From: Marinobacter lipolyticus
GTDB lineage: Bacteria; Pseudomonadota; Gammaproteobacteria; Pseudomonadales; Oleiphilaceae
Assembly (NCBI RefSeq): GCF_018424605.1
Contig: NZ_QTKT01000010.1
Span: 94,059 to 158,058, forward strand
Length of the DNA: 64,000 nucleotides
Direction: 5' to 3'
Shown here: positions 1 through 8,529 of the stretch, piece by piece
Layout of the letters: the number at the start of each line of letters is the position of its first letter
Numbering within the stretch: position 1 is the stretch's first letter
Position numbers and translations under genes: made by a program
Notes under the pieces: generated by a model
Databases searched by the model: none
Seen by the model: the letters and a program-made list of their open reading frames with translations, nothing else
What the model was told of the DNA's origin: nothing

Positions 1-637
1 GCTGGCCATAGCCAATCCAGTTCCTTGTCGAGAGCTTCTCTTCCAATGCGGCATCGAATTCGCCATAGGGGTAAGCAAACATCGGCACATCGATGCCAAG
101 GCGGTCCTGCAGGATCGCCTGAGCACGGTCAAGGCTGTTGTCGGCACGTTGCTCCCAGTCGGCCTGGCTTTCGTCGATTCGGCGGGCGAGGTGGCCATGG
201 TCATGGCTGTGATTCGCAATGGTCACCAGTTCACTCTGGTTCAGCTCTTTGAGTTGATCCCAGGTCATGTATCCCTTGCCGCCAACGGCATCGGTATTCA
301 CGAAGATGGTGTAGGGATAGCCCCGTTGCTCGAGCATGGGCGCTGCCTGTTGATACACCGACTCGTAGGCATCGTCGAAGGTAATGGCGACCTGTTGGCG
401 GGTGGCGAGCTCCCCGTTCAACGCCGCTTCCGTGGCCGCCTGCAAGGCCACCACCTCCAGTCCCTCGCTGGCAATCATTTCCAGCTGGCCCTCGAACAGG
501 GAGATTGAGGTGCTGGTTGCCGGTGGGGTAGCGTCACTGATGTGATGGTACTGAAGTACGACCAGATCCGCTCGCGCGCTGAGCGCCGCGACGGCACACA
601 ACAGTGCGGATGCAACACGTAAGGTTTGCCTTGCCAT
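1..637 (-). CDS. Polysaccharide deacetylase, N-terminal part (runs off the left edge)
   Basis: The reading frame stays open from an ATG at 637 to the window edge, giving the first 212 residues without a stop. Residues 1 to about 23 look like a Sec signal peptide (hydrophobic, ending in SARA), so the product is exported. The NodB-type deacetylase fold is indicated by ITFDDA near residue 85, the TxxNHSHDH metal-site segment near residue 140 and FAYPYGEF near residue 188. Such enzymes remove N- or O-acetyl groups from polysaccharides, and PgaB-like proteins are one possibility. It lies 19 bp after the J-domain gene on the same strand, so co-transcription is likely. Its C-terminus is outside the window, so a second domain cannot be excluded. 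Confidence 0.85.
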   Translation of the reverse strand, partial: MARQTLRVASALLCAVAALSARADLVVLQYHHISDATPPATSTSISLFEGQLEMIASEGLEVVALQAATEAALNGELATRQQVAITFDDAYESVYQQAAPMLEQRGYPYTIFVNTDAVGGKGYMTWDQLKELNQSELVTIANHSHDHGHLARRIDESQADWEQRADNSLDRAQAILQDRLGIDVPMFAYPYGEFDAALEEKLSTRNWIGYGQ

Positions 638-656
638 CAATGGGTCCTCGATCTGT

Positions 657-1325
657 TTATTGATAATGCGCCTTGAGTACGGCGAACGCCTGATTCAGGT
701 TCTGAATGCCTTGGGTGTCGCCCCCGCGGTCGGGGTGGGCTCGCATGACCGCTCGTCTGAACCGCTGTTTCACCACGCTGAAACTGTCAGGAATTTTCTC
801 CAGTCCCAATACGTTTGCCGCCTCGTGGACCTCCTGTGTTTCGGGGCGACGATGCTGCCGGCCATTCCAGAAATCGTCCATCATCGACTGGATGTGTTCG
901 TCAGACAGCTGGTACTGAGACAGATCCAGATAAAAGGTGCGCAGTTCGTCAACCTCGCCCGCCAGCCCCGCGCCGGCCACCACGGCGCAGTTTTGGAGAC
1001 GCAGGCTCAAGGGAGAGATGCTGACGGTCTCTCCCTGGCCGGCAAGCTGATCTCGCAGGCGGTACAGGGTATGGAAGAGCAGAAAATGCACCGGATAGAG
1101 CTTCTCGGGTTCACCGAATGCCACGTCGCCGATCAGCTCCCAGGGTTGCCCCTGCAGGCGCTTGATGAGGGCAAGTTCGCTCATACCCTCCGGGCATTGT
1201 CGCAGTTCGTGCTCTACTGCCACCAGCAGGTGCTGGATGTGGAGATCCAGCACTGGATTGCCGTCTGTCTGTGCAGGGTCCGGGTGTCCGGTCTGGGCCC
1301 GGCCCGTGTGAATGGGTTTTTTCAT
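657..1325 (-). CDS. DnaJ-related protein with C-terminal J-domain
   Basis: This 222-residue protein ends in a J-domain with the HPD tripeptide at residues 197-199 (HPDRGG), the part that stimulates DnaK ATPase activity. The region before it (about 25-160) resembles the DNAJ_related N-terminal domain of proteobacterial proteins that lack the G/F linker and zinc fingers of true DnaJ. It is therefore probably a specialised DnaK co-chaperone, though the client is unknown. It lies between a TetR gene upstream (27 bp gap) and the deacetylase gene downstream (19 bp gap), all on one strand. The family call is firm; the role is inferred. Confidence 0.85.
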   Translation of the reverse strand: MKKPIHTGRAQTGHPDPAQTDGNPVLDLHIQHLLVAVEHELRQCPEGMSELALIKRLQGQPWELIGDVAFGEPEKLYPVHFLLFHTLYRLRDQLAGQGETVSISPLSLRLQNCAVVAGAGLAGEVDELRTFYLDLSQYQLSDEHIQSMMDDFWNGRQHRRPETQEVHEAANVLGLEKIPDSFSVVKQRFRRAVMRAHPDRGGDTQGIQNLNQAFAVLKAHYQ

Positions 1326-1352
1326 GTCGCCATGTTAGGGGACTGTGATCGG

Positions 1353-1997
1353 TTAGGAAAGGGTGTTGAGCCTGCCGAGCCCGCCCAGAAACAGTGTTGA
1401 CGCGAAATGAGCAGCTGCCTCTGCTTCCTGCTCGCCATTGTCGGGCGCGGCGTGGGCCCGTCGGGCAACACGCAGGCTCATTTCATAAGCGGCGCCAAAA
1501 AACGCGGCGCACAGGTAGTCCTGATCAACGTTCGGCAGCAAGCCCCTGTCCACGGCATCCCGCACGTCTTCTTCCAGCGAAAGCATTGCCAGCCCAAGAA
1601 TGTCCGAGCCAAACAGTTCGCGAATAGCGTGGTCATTACGGTGGGCGAGTTCGTACACCAGCGGATCGTTTGCGGTGGCACGAAACAGCGCCAGGTAAGC
1701 AGACTGGATAAAGTCTTCCCCGGTACCGGCGGTCTTGCGGTAGTGGGTCAGGTTGAGATTGAGATGGTTCAGGAAATCGGTGAGCAGGGCCGCAAAGATG
1801 TCCTGCTTGCTCGAGAAGTAGTTGTAGAAGGTTCCGGCGGCAAGGCCGGTTTTTCTCACGATATCGCGGATCGTTGAGTTGTCGTAGCCTTTCTCCCGGA
1901 AGCATTCCCGGGCGGCTACCAGAATGGCGTTGCGGTTGCGTATCCGGTTGGATTCCCGCTTGCCCAGAGCCTCATCCGTGTGCTGTAACATATCCAT
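1353..1997 (-). CDS. TetR/AcrR-family transcriptional regulator
   Basis: The N-terminal helix-turn-helix (about residues 12-60, with AARECFREKGYDNSTIRDI and GLAAGTFYNYFSSKQDI) is typical TetR. The C-terminal ligand domain is not assignable to a subfamily. I prefer the ATG at 1997, which has AGGA seven bases upstream and gives 214 residues. A GTG at 2027 would extend the frame by 10 residues and also has an AGGA at a plausible distance. The gene is divergent from ttcA with a short shared control region and heads a likely three-gene transcript with the J-domain and deacetylase genes. The effector and targets cannot be read from sequence. Confidence 0.9.
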   Translation of the reverse strand: MDMLQHTDEALGKRESNRIRNRNAILVAARECFREKGYDNSTIRDIVRKTGLAAGTFYNYFSSKQDIFAALLTDFLNHLNLNLTHYRKTAGTGEDFIQSAYLALFRATANDPLVYELAHRNDHAIRELFGSDILGLAMLSLEEDVRDAVDRGLLPNVDQDYLCAAFFGAAYEMSLRVARRAHAAPDNGEQEAEAAAHFASTLFLGGLGRLNTLS

Positions 1998-2030
1998 GTC
2001 GCTATCCTGTCCCTGCGTGTTTCTCACGCG

Positions 2031-2057
2031 TATAATCCTGTGCCCACCAATCCTGTG
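2031..2057 (+). promoter_or_regulatory. ttcA/TetR divergent control region: -10 box and 9-bp direct repeat
   Basis: A perfect -10 hexamer TATAAT lies at 2031-2036, suitably placed for ttcA (start 2072); no good -35 box is visible. The 9-mer AATCCTGTG occurs at 2034-2042 and again at 2049-2057, a 15-bp period, overlapping and following the -10 box. A direct repeat here could be an operator for the adjacent TetR protein, although TetR sites are usually inverted repeats. The promoter assignment is inference. Confidence 0.4.
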
Positions 2058-2071
2058 AACGTAGTGTTTTT

Positions 2072-3001
2072 ATGTCCGATGCATTGACCGCCAATCCAGC
2101 CTTCTCTCAGCCTTCCGATTCACCGGCATCCGATGCCGATCGCAAGAAGAAGCTGGAACTTAACAAACTGCAGAAGCGTCTGCGCCGCGAAGTAGGTCAG
2201 GCCATTGCCGATTATTCGATGATTGAAGCCGGTGACAAGGTCATGTGCTGCCTCAGTGGCGGCAAGGATTCCTACGCCATGCTGGATATCCTGCTGAATC
2301 TCCAGAAGAGTGCGCCGGTATCCTTCGAGCTGATTGCTGTGAACCTTGACCAGAAACAGCCCGGCTTTCCTGAAGAGGTACTCCCCCGTTACCTGGAAAC
2401 CATGGGGATCGAGTACCACATCATCGAAAAGGACACCTACAGTATTGTTAAGGAAAAAGTGCCGGAAGGGAAGACCACCTGTGGTCTTTGTTCGCGCCTA
2501 CGTCGTGGAATTCTCTATAATTTTGCGGAAGAGCACGGTGTCACCAAGATTGCCCTCGGTCATCACCGGGACGACCTGCTGGAAACCCTGTTCCTGAACA
2601 TGTTCTACGGCGGCAAGCTCAAGTCCATGCCGCCGGTGCTGCACAGCGATGACGGGCGCAACACGGTCATCCGGCCGCTGGCGTTCAGCCGCGAAAAAGA
2701 CATTGCCCGTTACGCCGCGCTGCGGGAATTCCCGATCATTCCGTGCAATCTCTGTGGGTCCCAGGAAAATCTGCAGCGCCAGGTCATCAAGGAGATGTTT
2801 CAGTCCTGGGACAAACAGCACCCCGGCCGGCTGGAAACCATGTTCAGGGCACTGCGCAATGTCGAGCCGTCGCATCTGGCCGACAACGCGCTTTATGATT
2901 TCCGAGAGGGCAAGCGCATCGGCGGTGCGTCGGCATCGTCTGTCGAAATGTCGGAACCGGAATCAGTAGAGTTTGGACGCCTGGACGTTCTCAATATCTG
3001 A
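2072..3001 (+). CDS. ttcA: tRNA 2-thiocytidine biosynthesis protein TtcA
   Basis: TtcA is an ATP- and [4Fe-4S]-dependent enzyme that thiolates cytidine 32 of certain tRNAs. The PP-loop ATP pyrophosphatase motif SGGKDS is at residues 62-67. Cluster-binding cysteines are present as C137 and C140 ([12 protein letters not shown]) and C228 (NLCGS), matching the three-cysteine pattern of the family. The length, 309 residues, is normal. The start at 2072 lies 35 bp after a TATAAT box. It is convergent with the TauE/UreH-like gene, with 5 bp between the two stop codons, and no terminator is visible there. Confidence 0.97.
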   Translation: MSDALTANPAFSQPSDSPASDADRKKKLELNKLQKRLRREVGQAIADYSMIEAGDKVMCCLSGGKDSYAMLDILLNLQKSAPVSFELIAVNLDQKQPGFPEEVLPRYLETMGIEYHIIEKDTYSIVKEKVPEGKTTCGLCSRLRRGILYNFAEEHGVTKIALGHHRDDLLETLFLNMFYGGKLKSMPPVLHSDDGRNTVIRPLAFSREKDIARYAALREFPIIPCNLCGSQENLQRQVIKEMFQSWDKQHPGRLETMFRALRNVEPSHLADNALYDFREGKRIGGASASSVEMSEPESVEFGRLDVLNI

Positions 3002-3006
3002 CGGGC

Positions 3007-3708
3007 TCAGCCGGGGTGTCCGCCATGGAGCACCAGGCTGAGGGGCAGGGTCCAGAGGCCGAAGGCAATCAGCAGGATGCCGGTCAGCTGCCGGATGCGT
3101 TTTTGCCCCTGAAGTTTGCGTACCCAGGTTGCCGCGTACCCGGTGGCCAGCATCGAAGGCAGCGTGCCCAGGCCGAAAAAAGCCATGGTTGCTGCGGCGC
3201 TGCCCACTGAAGGTTGAAGCGCGGCCCAGCCAAGCGTGCTGTAGACCAGACCACAGGGCAGCCAGCCCCACAACCCGCCCAGCGCAACGGCCTGCCAGCC
3301 GTTGCGAACCGGCAGGAAGCGCCGGGTCAGGGGCGACAGTCTCGCCCACACCGGTGCACCGATGCGCTCGATATGCCGGATACCCTGCCACCACTGCGCC
3401 ATGGACAGTCCCATCAGGATCAACAGAATACCCGCCAGAGTGCGTAAAACCGGGGCCAGCTCGTTCCATTGCGCGGCGGCGCTGGTGCTGAGCACCGCCA
3501 CCAGTGTGGCGATCAGCGTATAGCTGCCGATACGGCCGCCATTGAAGGCGAGCAGCATGAGGGTCTGGCGAATTCGAAATCCCCTGCCCACCGGCAGCGC
3601 CATTGACAGCGATGCACTGATGCCACCGCACATGCCCAGGCAGTGAGTGCTGCCCAGCAAGCCAATCAGAAACGCACTGGAATAACTGAGGTAGAGGCCG
3701 TCGGTCAT
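3007..3708 (-). CDS. TauE/SafE (UreH-like) membrane protein at the end of the cbb3 locus
   Basis: This 233-residue integral membrane protein has about six hydrophobic segments. Its first segment carries HCLGMCGG (about residues 22-29), the signature of the UreH_2/DsbD-transmembrane-like family usually annotated sulfite exporter TauE/SafE. Members adjacent to ccoS are common in proteobacteria and are thought to aid metal delivery or maturation of cbb3 oxidase, but the substrate is unproven. Its ATG overlaps the ccoS stop by one base (TGATG), so translational coupling is likely. It is the last gene of the leftward cco transcript. Confidence 0.85.
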   Translation of the reverse strand: MTDGLYLSYSSAFLIGLLGSTHCLGMCGGISASLSMALPVGRGFRIRQTLMLLAFNGGRIGSYTLIATLVAVLSTSAAAQWNELAPVLRTLAGILLILMGLSMAQWWQGIRHIERIGAPVWARLSPLTRRFLPVRNGWQAVALGGLWGWLPCGLVYSTLGWAALQPSVGSAAATMAFFGLGTLPSMLATGYAATWVRKLQGQKRIRQLTGILLIAFGLWTLPLSLVLHGGHPG

Positions 3709-3935
3709 CAGTGCCGGGGGTTCTCATCGGTGTCGGTCGGAGTGTCGTCGCGTTCGCGCTCGGCGCTGGTTTTGGCGTCGTCCGGGATCATGTCCTTGTC
3801 GTCGTCAAACAGTATGCGGTGGGCCGGGCCTTCGAGATCATCGTATTGGCCGTTCTTGACTGCCCAGGAGAACAGCACGACGCCCAATGCCACGAGAATC
3901 AGCATGACTGGGACCAGGATCATTACAATTTGCAC
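3708..3935 (-). CDS. ccoS: cbb3-type oxidase assembly protein CcoS
   Basis: This small 75-residue membrane protein has one N-terminal transmembrane helix (about 4-24) followed by the family's WAVKNGQYDDLEGPAHRIL segment. The tail is acidic. CcoS is needed to insert cofactors into the cbb3 oxidase, in cooperation with the copper ATPase CcoI encoded just upstream (39 bp gap). Family identity is clear from the conserved segment and position. The exact biochemical role of CcoS remains uncertain in the literature. Confidence 0.95.
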   Translation of the reverse strand: MQIVMILVPVMLILVALGVVLFSWAVKNGQYDDLEGPAHRILFDDDKDMIPDDAKTSAERERDDTPTDTDENPRH

Positions 3936-3974
3936 GGTGAACCTCGGAAAACAAAGGGTGACGCTTCTACGGTA

Positions 3975-6422
3975 TCAGGAGGTGGTTGGTGCGCCAACCA
4001 TCCGCGAATCCGGTTGGCGAGCCGTGCGTTCCCGGCCCAGCCGGAGCGCATTCAGCACCACCACCAGAGAGCTCAACGACATGCCGATGGCCGCGAGCCA
4101 TGGAGGCACCATGCCTGCGGCCGCCAGTGGTAAGGCCAGCACATTGTAACCCAATGCCCAGGCCATGTTCTGGCGGATAATGCGGCGCGTCAGGCGGCTG
4201 GCTTCCATGGCGTTCACCAGTTGGATCAGTTGTCCATTGAGCAACACGGCATCGGCTTTCAGTTGGGTCAGGTCGGCAGCGGTGCCCATGGCGACGGAAA
4301 CGCCGGCTCCGGCCATGGATGGCAAATCGTTGAGGCCGTCCCCGACCATCATGATTTTGTGCCCGTCTGCCGTCAGCTTTTCCAGCACGCCGAGCTTTTG
4401 CTCCGGGGACGCCTGGCCGATCGCCTCATCAATACCGAGCTGGCGGGCTATCTGCTCCACGTGACCGGACCGGTCACCGCTGAGCAGCAGCGTTCGGATG
4501 CCTGCGGCACGGAGCCGGTCAATGGTTTCGCGGGCATCCGCCCGCGGCTCGTCATCCAGCGTGAAACGGGCCAGCCATTCCTTGTCGGAGGCCAGCCAGA
4601 TTTCCATGCCGGACCCGCGGGGCAGGTCGGGCGGGATGGCGTGGGTATGTTGCTGTATGAATTCGCTGTGGCCGATAAACACCGGTGTGCCGTTCCACTG
4701 GCCGGACAATCCGCCGCCAAGATGATTGGTGACGGCGGACACGGTGTGTCCGGCGCCGCCGTGAAATACCCGCGCGATCGGGTGCTCGGAGTGTCGCTCC
4801 AGGCCCGTGGCGAGCCGGCGGCAGTCACTTGCATCCATAGAGCCGGTGACGTCGGTGGCAATCAGGCTCAATTCGCCACGGGTGAGGGTGCCGGTCTTGT
4901 CAAAAATGACTGTATCCACATCGTTCAGGGACTCCAGGGTGTGTCCGCGGGTCGGCAGGAACCCCAAGCGACGCAGTCTGACGGTTGCGGAGGTGATGGC
5001 GGTCGGCGTTGCCAACGACAGCGCGCAGGGACAGGTCACCACCAGAACCGACAGGGTGATATCGAAAGCGTTGTCGGCGCCCGCCAGCCACCAGCCCACC
5101 CAGACCAGGGGGGTCAGAATCAGCACCCGACTGACAAATGTGCCGGCAATCCTGTCGGCCATTCGGGCCACCGGGGGCTTGTCGGCCTGCACCCGGTCAA
5201 GGATGCGCAGAATTCCGGACAGGCGGGTCTGGGCGCCGGCGCGGATGACACGGATCTCGAGTGGATTTTCGCCGTTTACACTGCCGGCATGCACCCGGTC
5301 CCCGGGATGCCGGGTTTCCGGAAGGTACTCGCCGGTCAGGGCCGCCTCATTGAGGGTGGACTGGCCGCTAACAATGACACCATCGGCCGGGAGAGTCTCA
5401 CCGGGGCGCACCCGTACGGTGTCGCCGGTGCGCAGGTCGTGGGTCGCCACCACGTCGGTGTCTCCGCCTTCGACCCGGGTGGCCACCCCGGGCTGGAAGC
5501 CGGCCAGAGCGTTGCCGGTGAGTCCGGCGCGGTATCTGGCCTGCATCTCGATGTAACGCCCCAGAAGCAGAAAAAAGGTGAACATGCACACCGATTCAAA
5601 ATAGACTTCGTCGCCGCCAGCTACGGTCACCCAGGCGCTGGCGGTGTAGGCAAGGCCGATGGCGATGGCAACCGGAACGTCCATGGTCAGGTGGCGACTG
5701 CGCAGATCCCGCAGGGCATTGCGAAAGAAGGGGCGGGCGCTGAACAGCACCACCGGTGTCGCAACCAGCAGGCTGAACCAGCGAAAAAACGCAATAAAAT
5801 CTGCGGACAGGTCACTGACCAGCTCGAAGTACAGGGGGAAGGCCAGCATCATGCTCTGAACCATGCCGATTCCCGCGACAGCAAGCCGAATCAGGGTGGT
5901 GCGATGTTCGGCCTTCAGGGCCTGCTCTGCGTCATCCGCCTGATAGGGGCGGGCGCGGTAGCCCAGTTCGTGGATGGCAATGAGCAGGTCACTGAGTCGG
6001 CTCTTCTCGGGAGACCATGCCAGTCGAGCCCTTTGGGTACTGTGATTGACGGAGAACGCCAGCACACCCGGCTGCTTCGCCATGTGATGTTCGAGCAACC
6101 AGATGCAGGCAGCGCAGGTGATGCCTTCGATCAATAATTCCGCTTCCTCGCCCCCTTTGGTGGGAACCACGAACGATTTCTGAACGAGGGGGTGATCCAG
6201 TTCCCGGATACGGCTGAGCTCAGTGGCGGTCAGCTGTTTTGGCGTCACCGCAGGTTCGGTACGGTATTGGTAAAAGCCGCCCAGCCCTTCGGCGCGGATC
6301 GTCTCACACACCGCCTGGCAGCCCCGGCAGCAAAAGTACCGGCGTTCGCCGTCAAGCTCCAGCGTAATTGGTGGTTCGCCGTCCGCCGGTTCACCGCAGT
6401 GGAAACAGGGCCGTGTGGTCAC
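3975..6422 (-). CDS. ccoI: Copper-translocating P1B-type ATPase CcoI (FixI)
   Basis: CcoI supplies copper for cbb3 oxidase assembly. The cysteine-rich N-terminus (CFHC at 6-9, CCRGC at 31-35) precedes a heavy-metal-associated domain with CAAC at 103-106. Then come membrane helices, the actuator TGE (363-365), the ion-binding CPC at 464-466, the phosphorylation motif DKTGT at 508-512 and a distal GDGLND. The length of 815 residues and the extra N-terminal cysteines are typical of CcoI as opposed to CopA. It begins at a GTG, 4 bp after the ccoH stop codon, indicating coupled expression. Confidence 0.96.
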   Translation of the reverse strand: MTTRPCFHCGEPADGEPPITLELDGERRYFCCRGCQAVCETIRAEGLGGFYQYRTEPAVTPKQLTATELSRIRELDHPLVQKSFVVPTKGGEEAELLIEGITCAACIWLLEHHMAKQPGVLAFSVNHSTQRARLAWSPEKSRLSDLLIAIHELGYRARPYQADDAEQALKAEHRTTLIRLAVAGIGMVQSMMLAFPLYFELVSDLSADFIAFFRWFSLLVATPVVLFSARPFFRNALRDLRSRHLTMDVPVAIAIGLAYTASAWVTVAGGDEVYFESVCMFTFFLLLGRYIEMQARYRAGLTGNALAGFQPGVATRVEGGDTDVVATHDLRTGDTVRVRPGETLPADGVIVSGQSTLNEAALTGEYLPETRHPGDRVHAGSVNGENPLEIRVIRAGAQTRLSGILRILDRVQADKPPVARMADRIAGTFVSRVLILTPLVWVGWWLAGADNAFDITLSVLVVTCPCALSLATPTAITSATVRLRRLGFLPTRGHTLESLNDVDTVIFDKTGTLTRGELSLIATDVTGSMDASDCRRLATGLERHSEHPIARVFHGGAGHTVSAVTNHLGGGLSGQWNGTPVFIGHSEFIQQHTHAIPPDLPRGSGMEIWLASDKEWLARFTLDDEPRADARETIDRLRAAGIRTLLLSGDRSGHVEQIARQLGIDEAIGQASPEQKLGVLEKLTADGHKIMMVGDGLNDLPSMAGAGVSVAMGTAADLTQLKADAVLLNGQLIQLVNAMEASRLTRRIIRQNMAWALGYNVLALPLAAAGMVPPWLAAIGMSLSSLVVVLNALRLGRERTARQPDSRMVGAPTTS

Positions 6423-6426
6423 TTTT

Positions 6427-6930
6427 TCAGCGGCTGGCCGCGCCGATCTGGATGGCGTTATCCGACGGCAGTGAGGTTTCCCCTTTCAGGCGCCAGTCGT
6501 TCTCAGGACTGCGCAGGTCGAAATACCAGCGGCCACTGACATCCTGGTTGAGAGTGGCTCGGTAGGTGTTCTCTCCGGTCCGCGTGAACTGAACGGTCTG
6601 GTCCTTTTCCGCAATCGTCGGATGAAACAGGTTCAGGATCAGGTAGGGGTATTGCGCCTGCCCCTCGCTGCTGGACAGGGTAAGCCGGATATCCCGTCCG
6701 GAAAAGGCAAACTCGCCCTGAAGTCCCAGTGCCTTCGCCTTCTGGTCACGGGCGATCTGCATGTTGATGCCGCGGCCTTCTTTGGAATAGTCATCCGTTA
6801 CCATGGCGTTTTCAGTGTTCATGGCCACGGTAATGGCGATGGTGCACCAGGTAATTGAAGCCAGCGGAAAGGCCAGCAGGAACCACAGCCAGGGCTGACG
6901 ATACCAGGGTTTTACAGCTTCTTCGGTCAT
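6427..6930 (-). CDS. ccoH: cbb3 oxidase assembly protein CcoH (FixH)
   Basis: A 167-residue protein with one transmembrane helix near the N-terminus (about 12-34, WLWFLLAFPLASITWCTIAI) and a periplasmic domain. This matches FixH/CcoH, which binds and stabilises the oxidase complex during assembly. I place the start at the ATG at 6930 (MTEEAVKPWY). The frame could open upstream at 7011, but those 27 extra residues would overlap the end of ccoG and are unlike the family. It sits between ccoG and ccoI in the standard G-H-I-S order. Confidence 0.93.
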   Translation of the reverse strand: MTEEAVKPWYRQPWLWFLLAFPLASITWCTIAITVAMNTENAMVTDDYSKEGRGINMQIARDQKAKALGLQGEFAFSGRDIRLTLSSSEGQAQYPYLILNLFHPTIAEKDQTVQFTRTGENTYRATLNQDVSGRWYFDLRSPENDWRLKGETSLPSDNAIQIGAASR

Positions 6931-6973
6931 AACAGCAATCTCTTGAACAGGGTGGCGCCGCGTAGCCAACGGG

Positions 6974-8404
6974 CTAGCGGGTAGGACCGACAAAACGGCT
7001 TTCAGTTTCAATAATCAGTGACTCGTCGGTTTCTGACCGGATCTCGAATCGGATGGTGTTGTTACTTTCGGTGATCACCTCGGGCGATACATCCACCACC
7101 GTGGGCAGTGCACGATTCTCTCCGCTACCGACAGTGACCCGGGTATCGGTCAGGACCCGGATATCCTCCATGCCGGAAACAGAAATGGTGAAGGTCTGGG
7201 GCACTTCCGTCATGTTGGCAATTTTCAGAGTGTACGTATTCTCGACCCGGCCTTCTCCGTTGAAGTTGAACAGGGCCCCACGGTCCCTCAGTACGTCCAG
7301 TTGCGCCGGCACACGAGTGGCAAGCACAAAAACGATGGCGCCAATCATCAAGGCCAGCACGGCACCGTATCCGAACGTGCGGGGCCGCAGCAGTTTGGAC
7401 GGTTTGCCCTCCAGCTCGTTTTCCGTGGTGTAACGGATCAGCCCTCGGGGATAGTCCATTTTGTCCATGATTTCGTCGCAGGCATCGATGCACAGCGCGC
7501 AGCCAATACACTCGTATTGCAGACCGTCGCGAATATCAATGCCGGTGGGGCAGACCTGCACACATTGACCGCAATCGATGCAGTCTCCCAGGCCCAGTTC
7601 GCCAGGATCGGCATCCTTCCGACGTCCGCCACGGGGTTCACCACGGTTGGGGTCGTAGGACACCACCCGGGTGTTGGGATCGAACATGACTGACTGGAAA
7701 CGGGCATACGGACACATGTAAAGGCATACCTGCTCACGCATCCAGCCGGCATTGAGGTAGGTGGCGACGGTGAAGAAGCCCACCCAGAAGTAGGCCCAGC
7801 CATTTGCCTGGAAGGTAAACAGGTCGGCGATCAGCTCACGGATCGGGTAAAAGTAGCCGACAAAGGTCAGGCCGGTGGCGAGAGCAATCAGCAGCCAGGC
7901 CGTGTGCTTGAGCGACTTCTTGATCACTTTACCCGAAGACCGCGGGGCCTTGTCGAGCTTCATACGCTGGTTACGGCTGCCTTCGATGCGCTCTTCGACC
8001 CACATGAAAATAAAGGTCCAGACCGTCTGTGGGCAGGTGTAGCCGCACCACACCCGGCCAAAGAGCGTGGTAATGAAGAACAGCCCAAAGGCACTGATAA
8101 TCAGTAGTCCGGAGAGCAGGAAAAAATCTTTCGGGTAGAAGGTGACGCCGTAGAGGTGGAACTCCCGGGCGGGCAGGTCGAAATGAATCAGCGGCTGGCC
8201 ATCGAGGGTCAGCCAGACGAACAGGAAGTACATGCCCATCAGCACCAGCAGGCTGACATTGCGGATGCGCTGAAAGAAGCCCTTGACCTCTTTCACGTAG
8301 ATCTTTTTACGGCTGGCGTATAGCTCGACGGTTCCGGATTTTTTCTTGTTGTCGGAGGCGTCAGAGGATGGGTCAATCTGTCTGACCGGAATCTCACTGC
8401 TCAT
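6974..8404 (-). CDS. ccoG: Cytochrome c oxidase accessory protein CcoG (RdxA/FixG)
   Basis: A 476-residue polyferredoxin-like membrane protein. It has several transmembrane helices, then two cysteine clusters, C275-C278-C281-C285 and C299-C302-C305-C309, for two [4Fe-4S] centres, and a C-terminal periplasmic immunoglobulin-like domain. CcoG is a cupric reductase that provides Cu(I) for cbb3 biogenesis. A strong ribosome-binding site (GGGAGG) precedes the ATG. It is separated from ccoP by 125 bp containing a GC-rich hairpin, so it may also have its own promoter, though I see no convincing FNR box there. Confidence 0.96.
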   Translation of the reverse strand: MSSEIPVRQIDPSSDASDNKKKSGTVELYASRKKIYVKEVKGFFQRIRNVSLLVLMGMYFLFVWLTLDGQPLIHFDLPAREFHLYGVTFYPKDFFLLSGLLIISAFGLFFITTLFGRVWCGYTCPQTVWTFIFMWVEERIEGSRNQRMKLDKAPRSSGKVIKKSLKHTAWLLIALATGLTFVGYFYPIRELIADLFTFQANGWAYFWVGFFTVATYLNAGWMREQVCLYMCPYARFQSVMFDPNTRVVSYDPNRGEPRGGRRKDADPGELGLGDCIDCGQCVQVCPTGIDIRDGLQYECIGCALCIDACDEIMDKMDYPRGLIRYTTENELEGKPSKLLRPRTFGYGAVLALMIGAIVFVLATRVPAQLDVLRDRGALFNFNGEGRVENTYTLKIANMTEVPQTFTISVSGMEDIRVLTDTRVTVGSGENRALPTVVDVSPEVITESNNTIRFEIRSETDESLIIETESRFVGPTR

Positions 8405-8501
8405 CGTTACCTCCCGATGAAAGTAGCCCCTGAGGGTGCTCAGCGGCTTCAGATCTTCTCAAGCCTGTGCCCGCGATGCAGACACAGGGGTGAGCAGACC
8501 T

Positions 8502-8523
8502 GGCCGGAACCGGGGTTCCGGCC
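8502..8523 (-). terminator. Perfect hairpin after ccoP (attenuator or mRNA processing/stability element)
   Basis: GGCCGGAACC at 8502-8511 and GGTTCCGGCC at 8514-8523 form a 10-bp perfect stem with a two-base spacer, beginning 7 bases past the ccoP stop. No U-tract follows on the minus strand, so it is not a canonical intrinsic terminator. Its position between structural genes ccoNOQP and assembly genes ccoGHIS suggests a role in differential expression by partial termination or 3'-end protection. This role is inferred. Confidence 0.5.
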
Positions 8524-8529
8524 GAATAC

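Noticed and set aside
660..1400. A 246-codon open frame on the plus strand
   Set aside because: It is antisense to the J-domain gene and the end of the TetR gene, both of which have clear family motifs.
4221..6137. A 638-codon open frame on the plus strand
   Set aside because: It is antisense to ccoI, which has every P-type ATPase motif. The translation is Gly/Gln/Val-rich without domain-like motifs, as expected for an antisense frame in GC-rich DNA.
8405..8500. A possible second FNR box upstream of ccoG (TTGAGAAGATCTGA on the minus strand)
   Set aside because: Only the left half fits; the right half TCTGA is too far from ATCAA. Not reported as a site.
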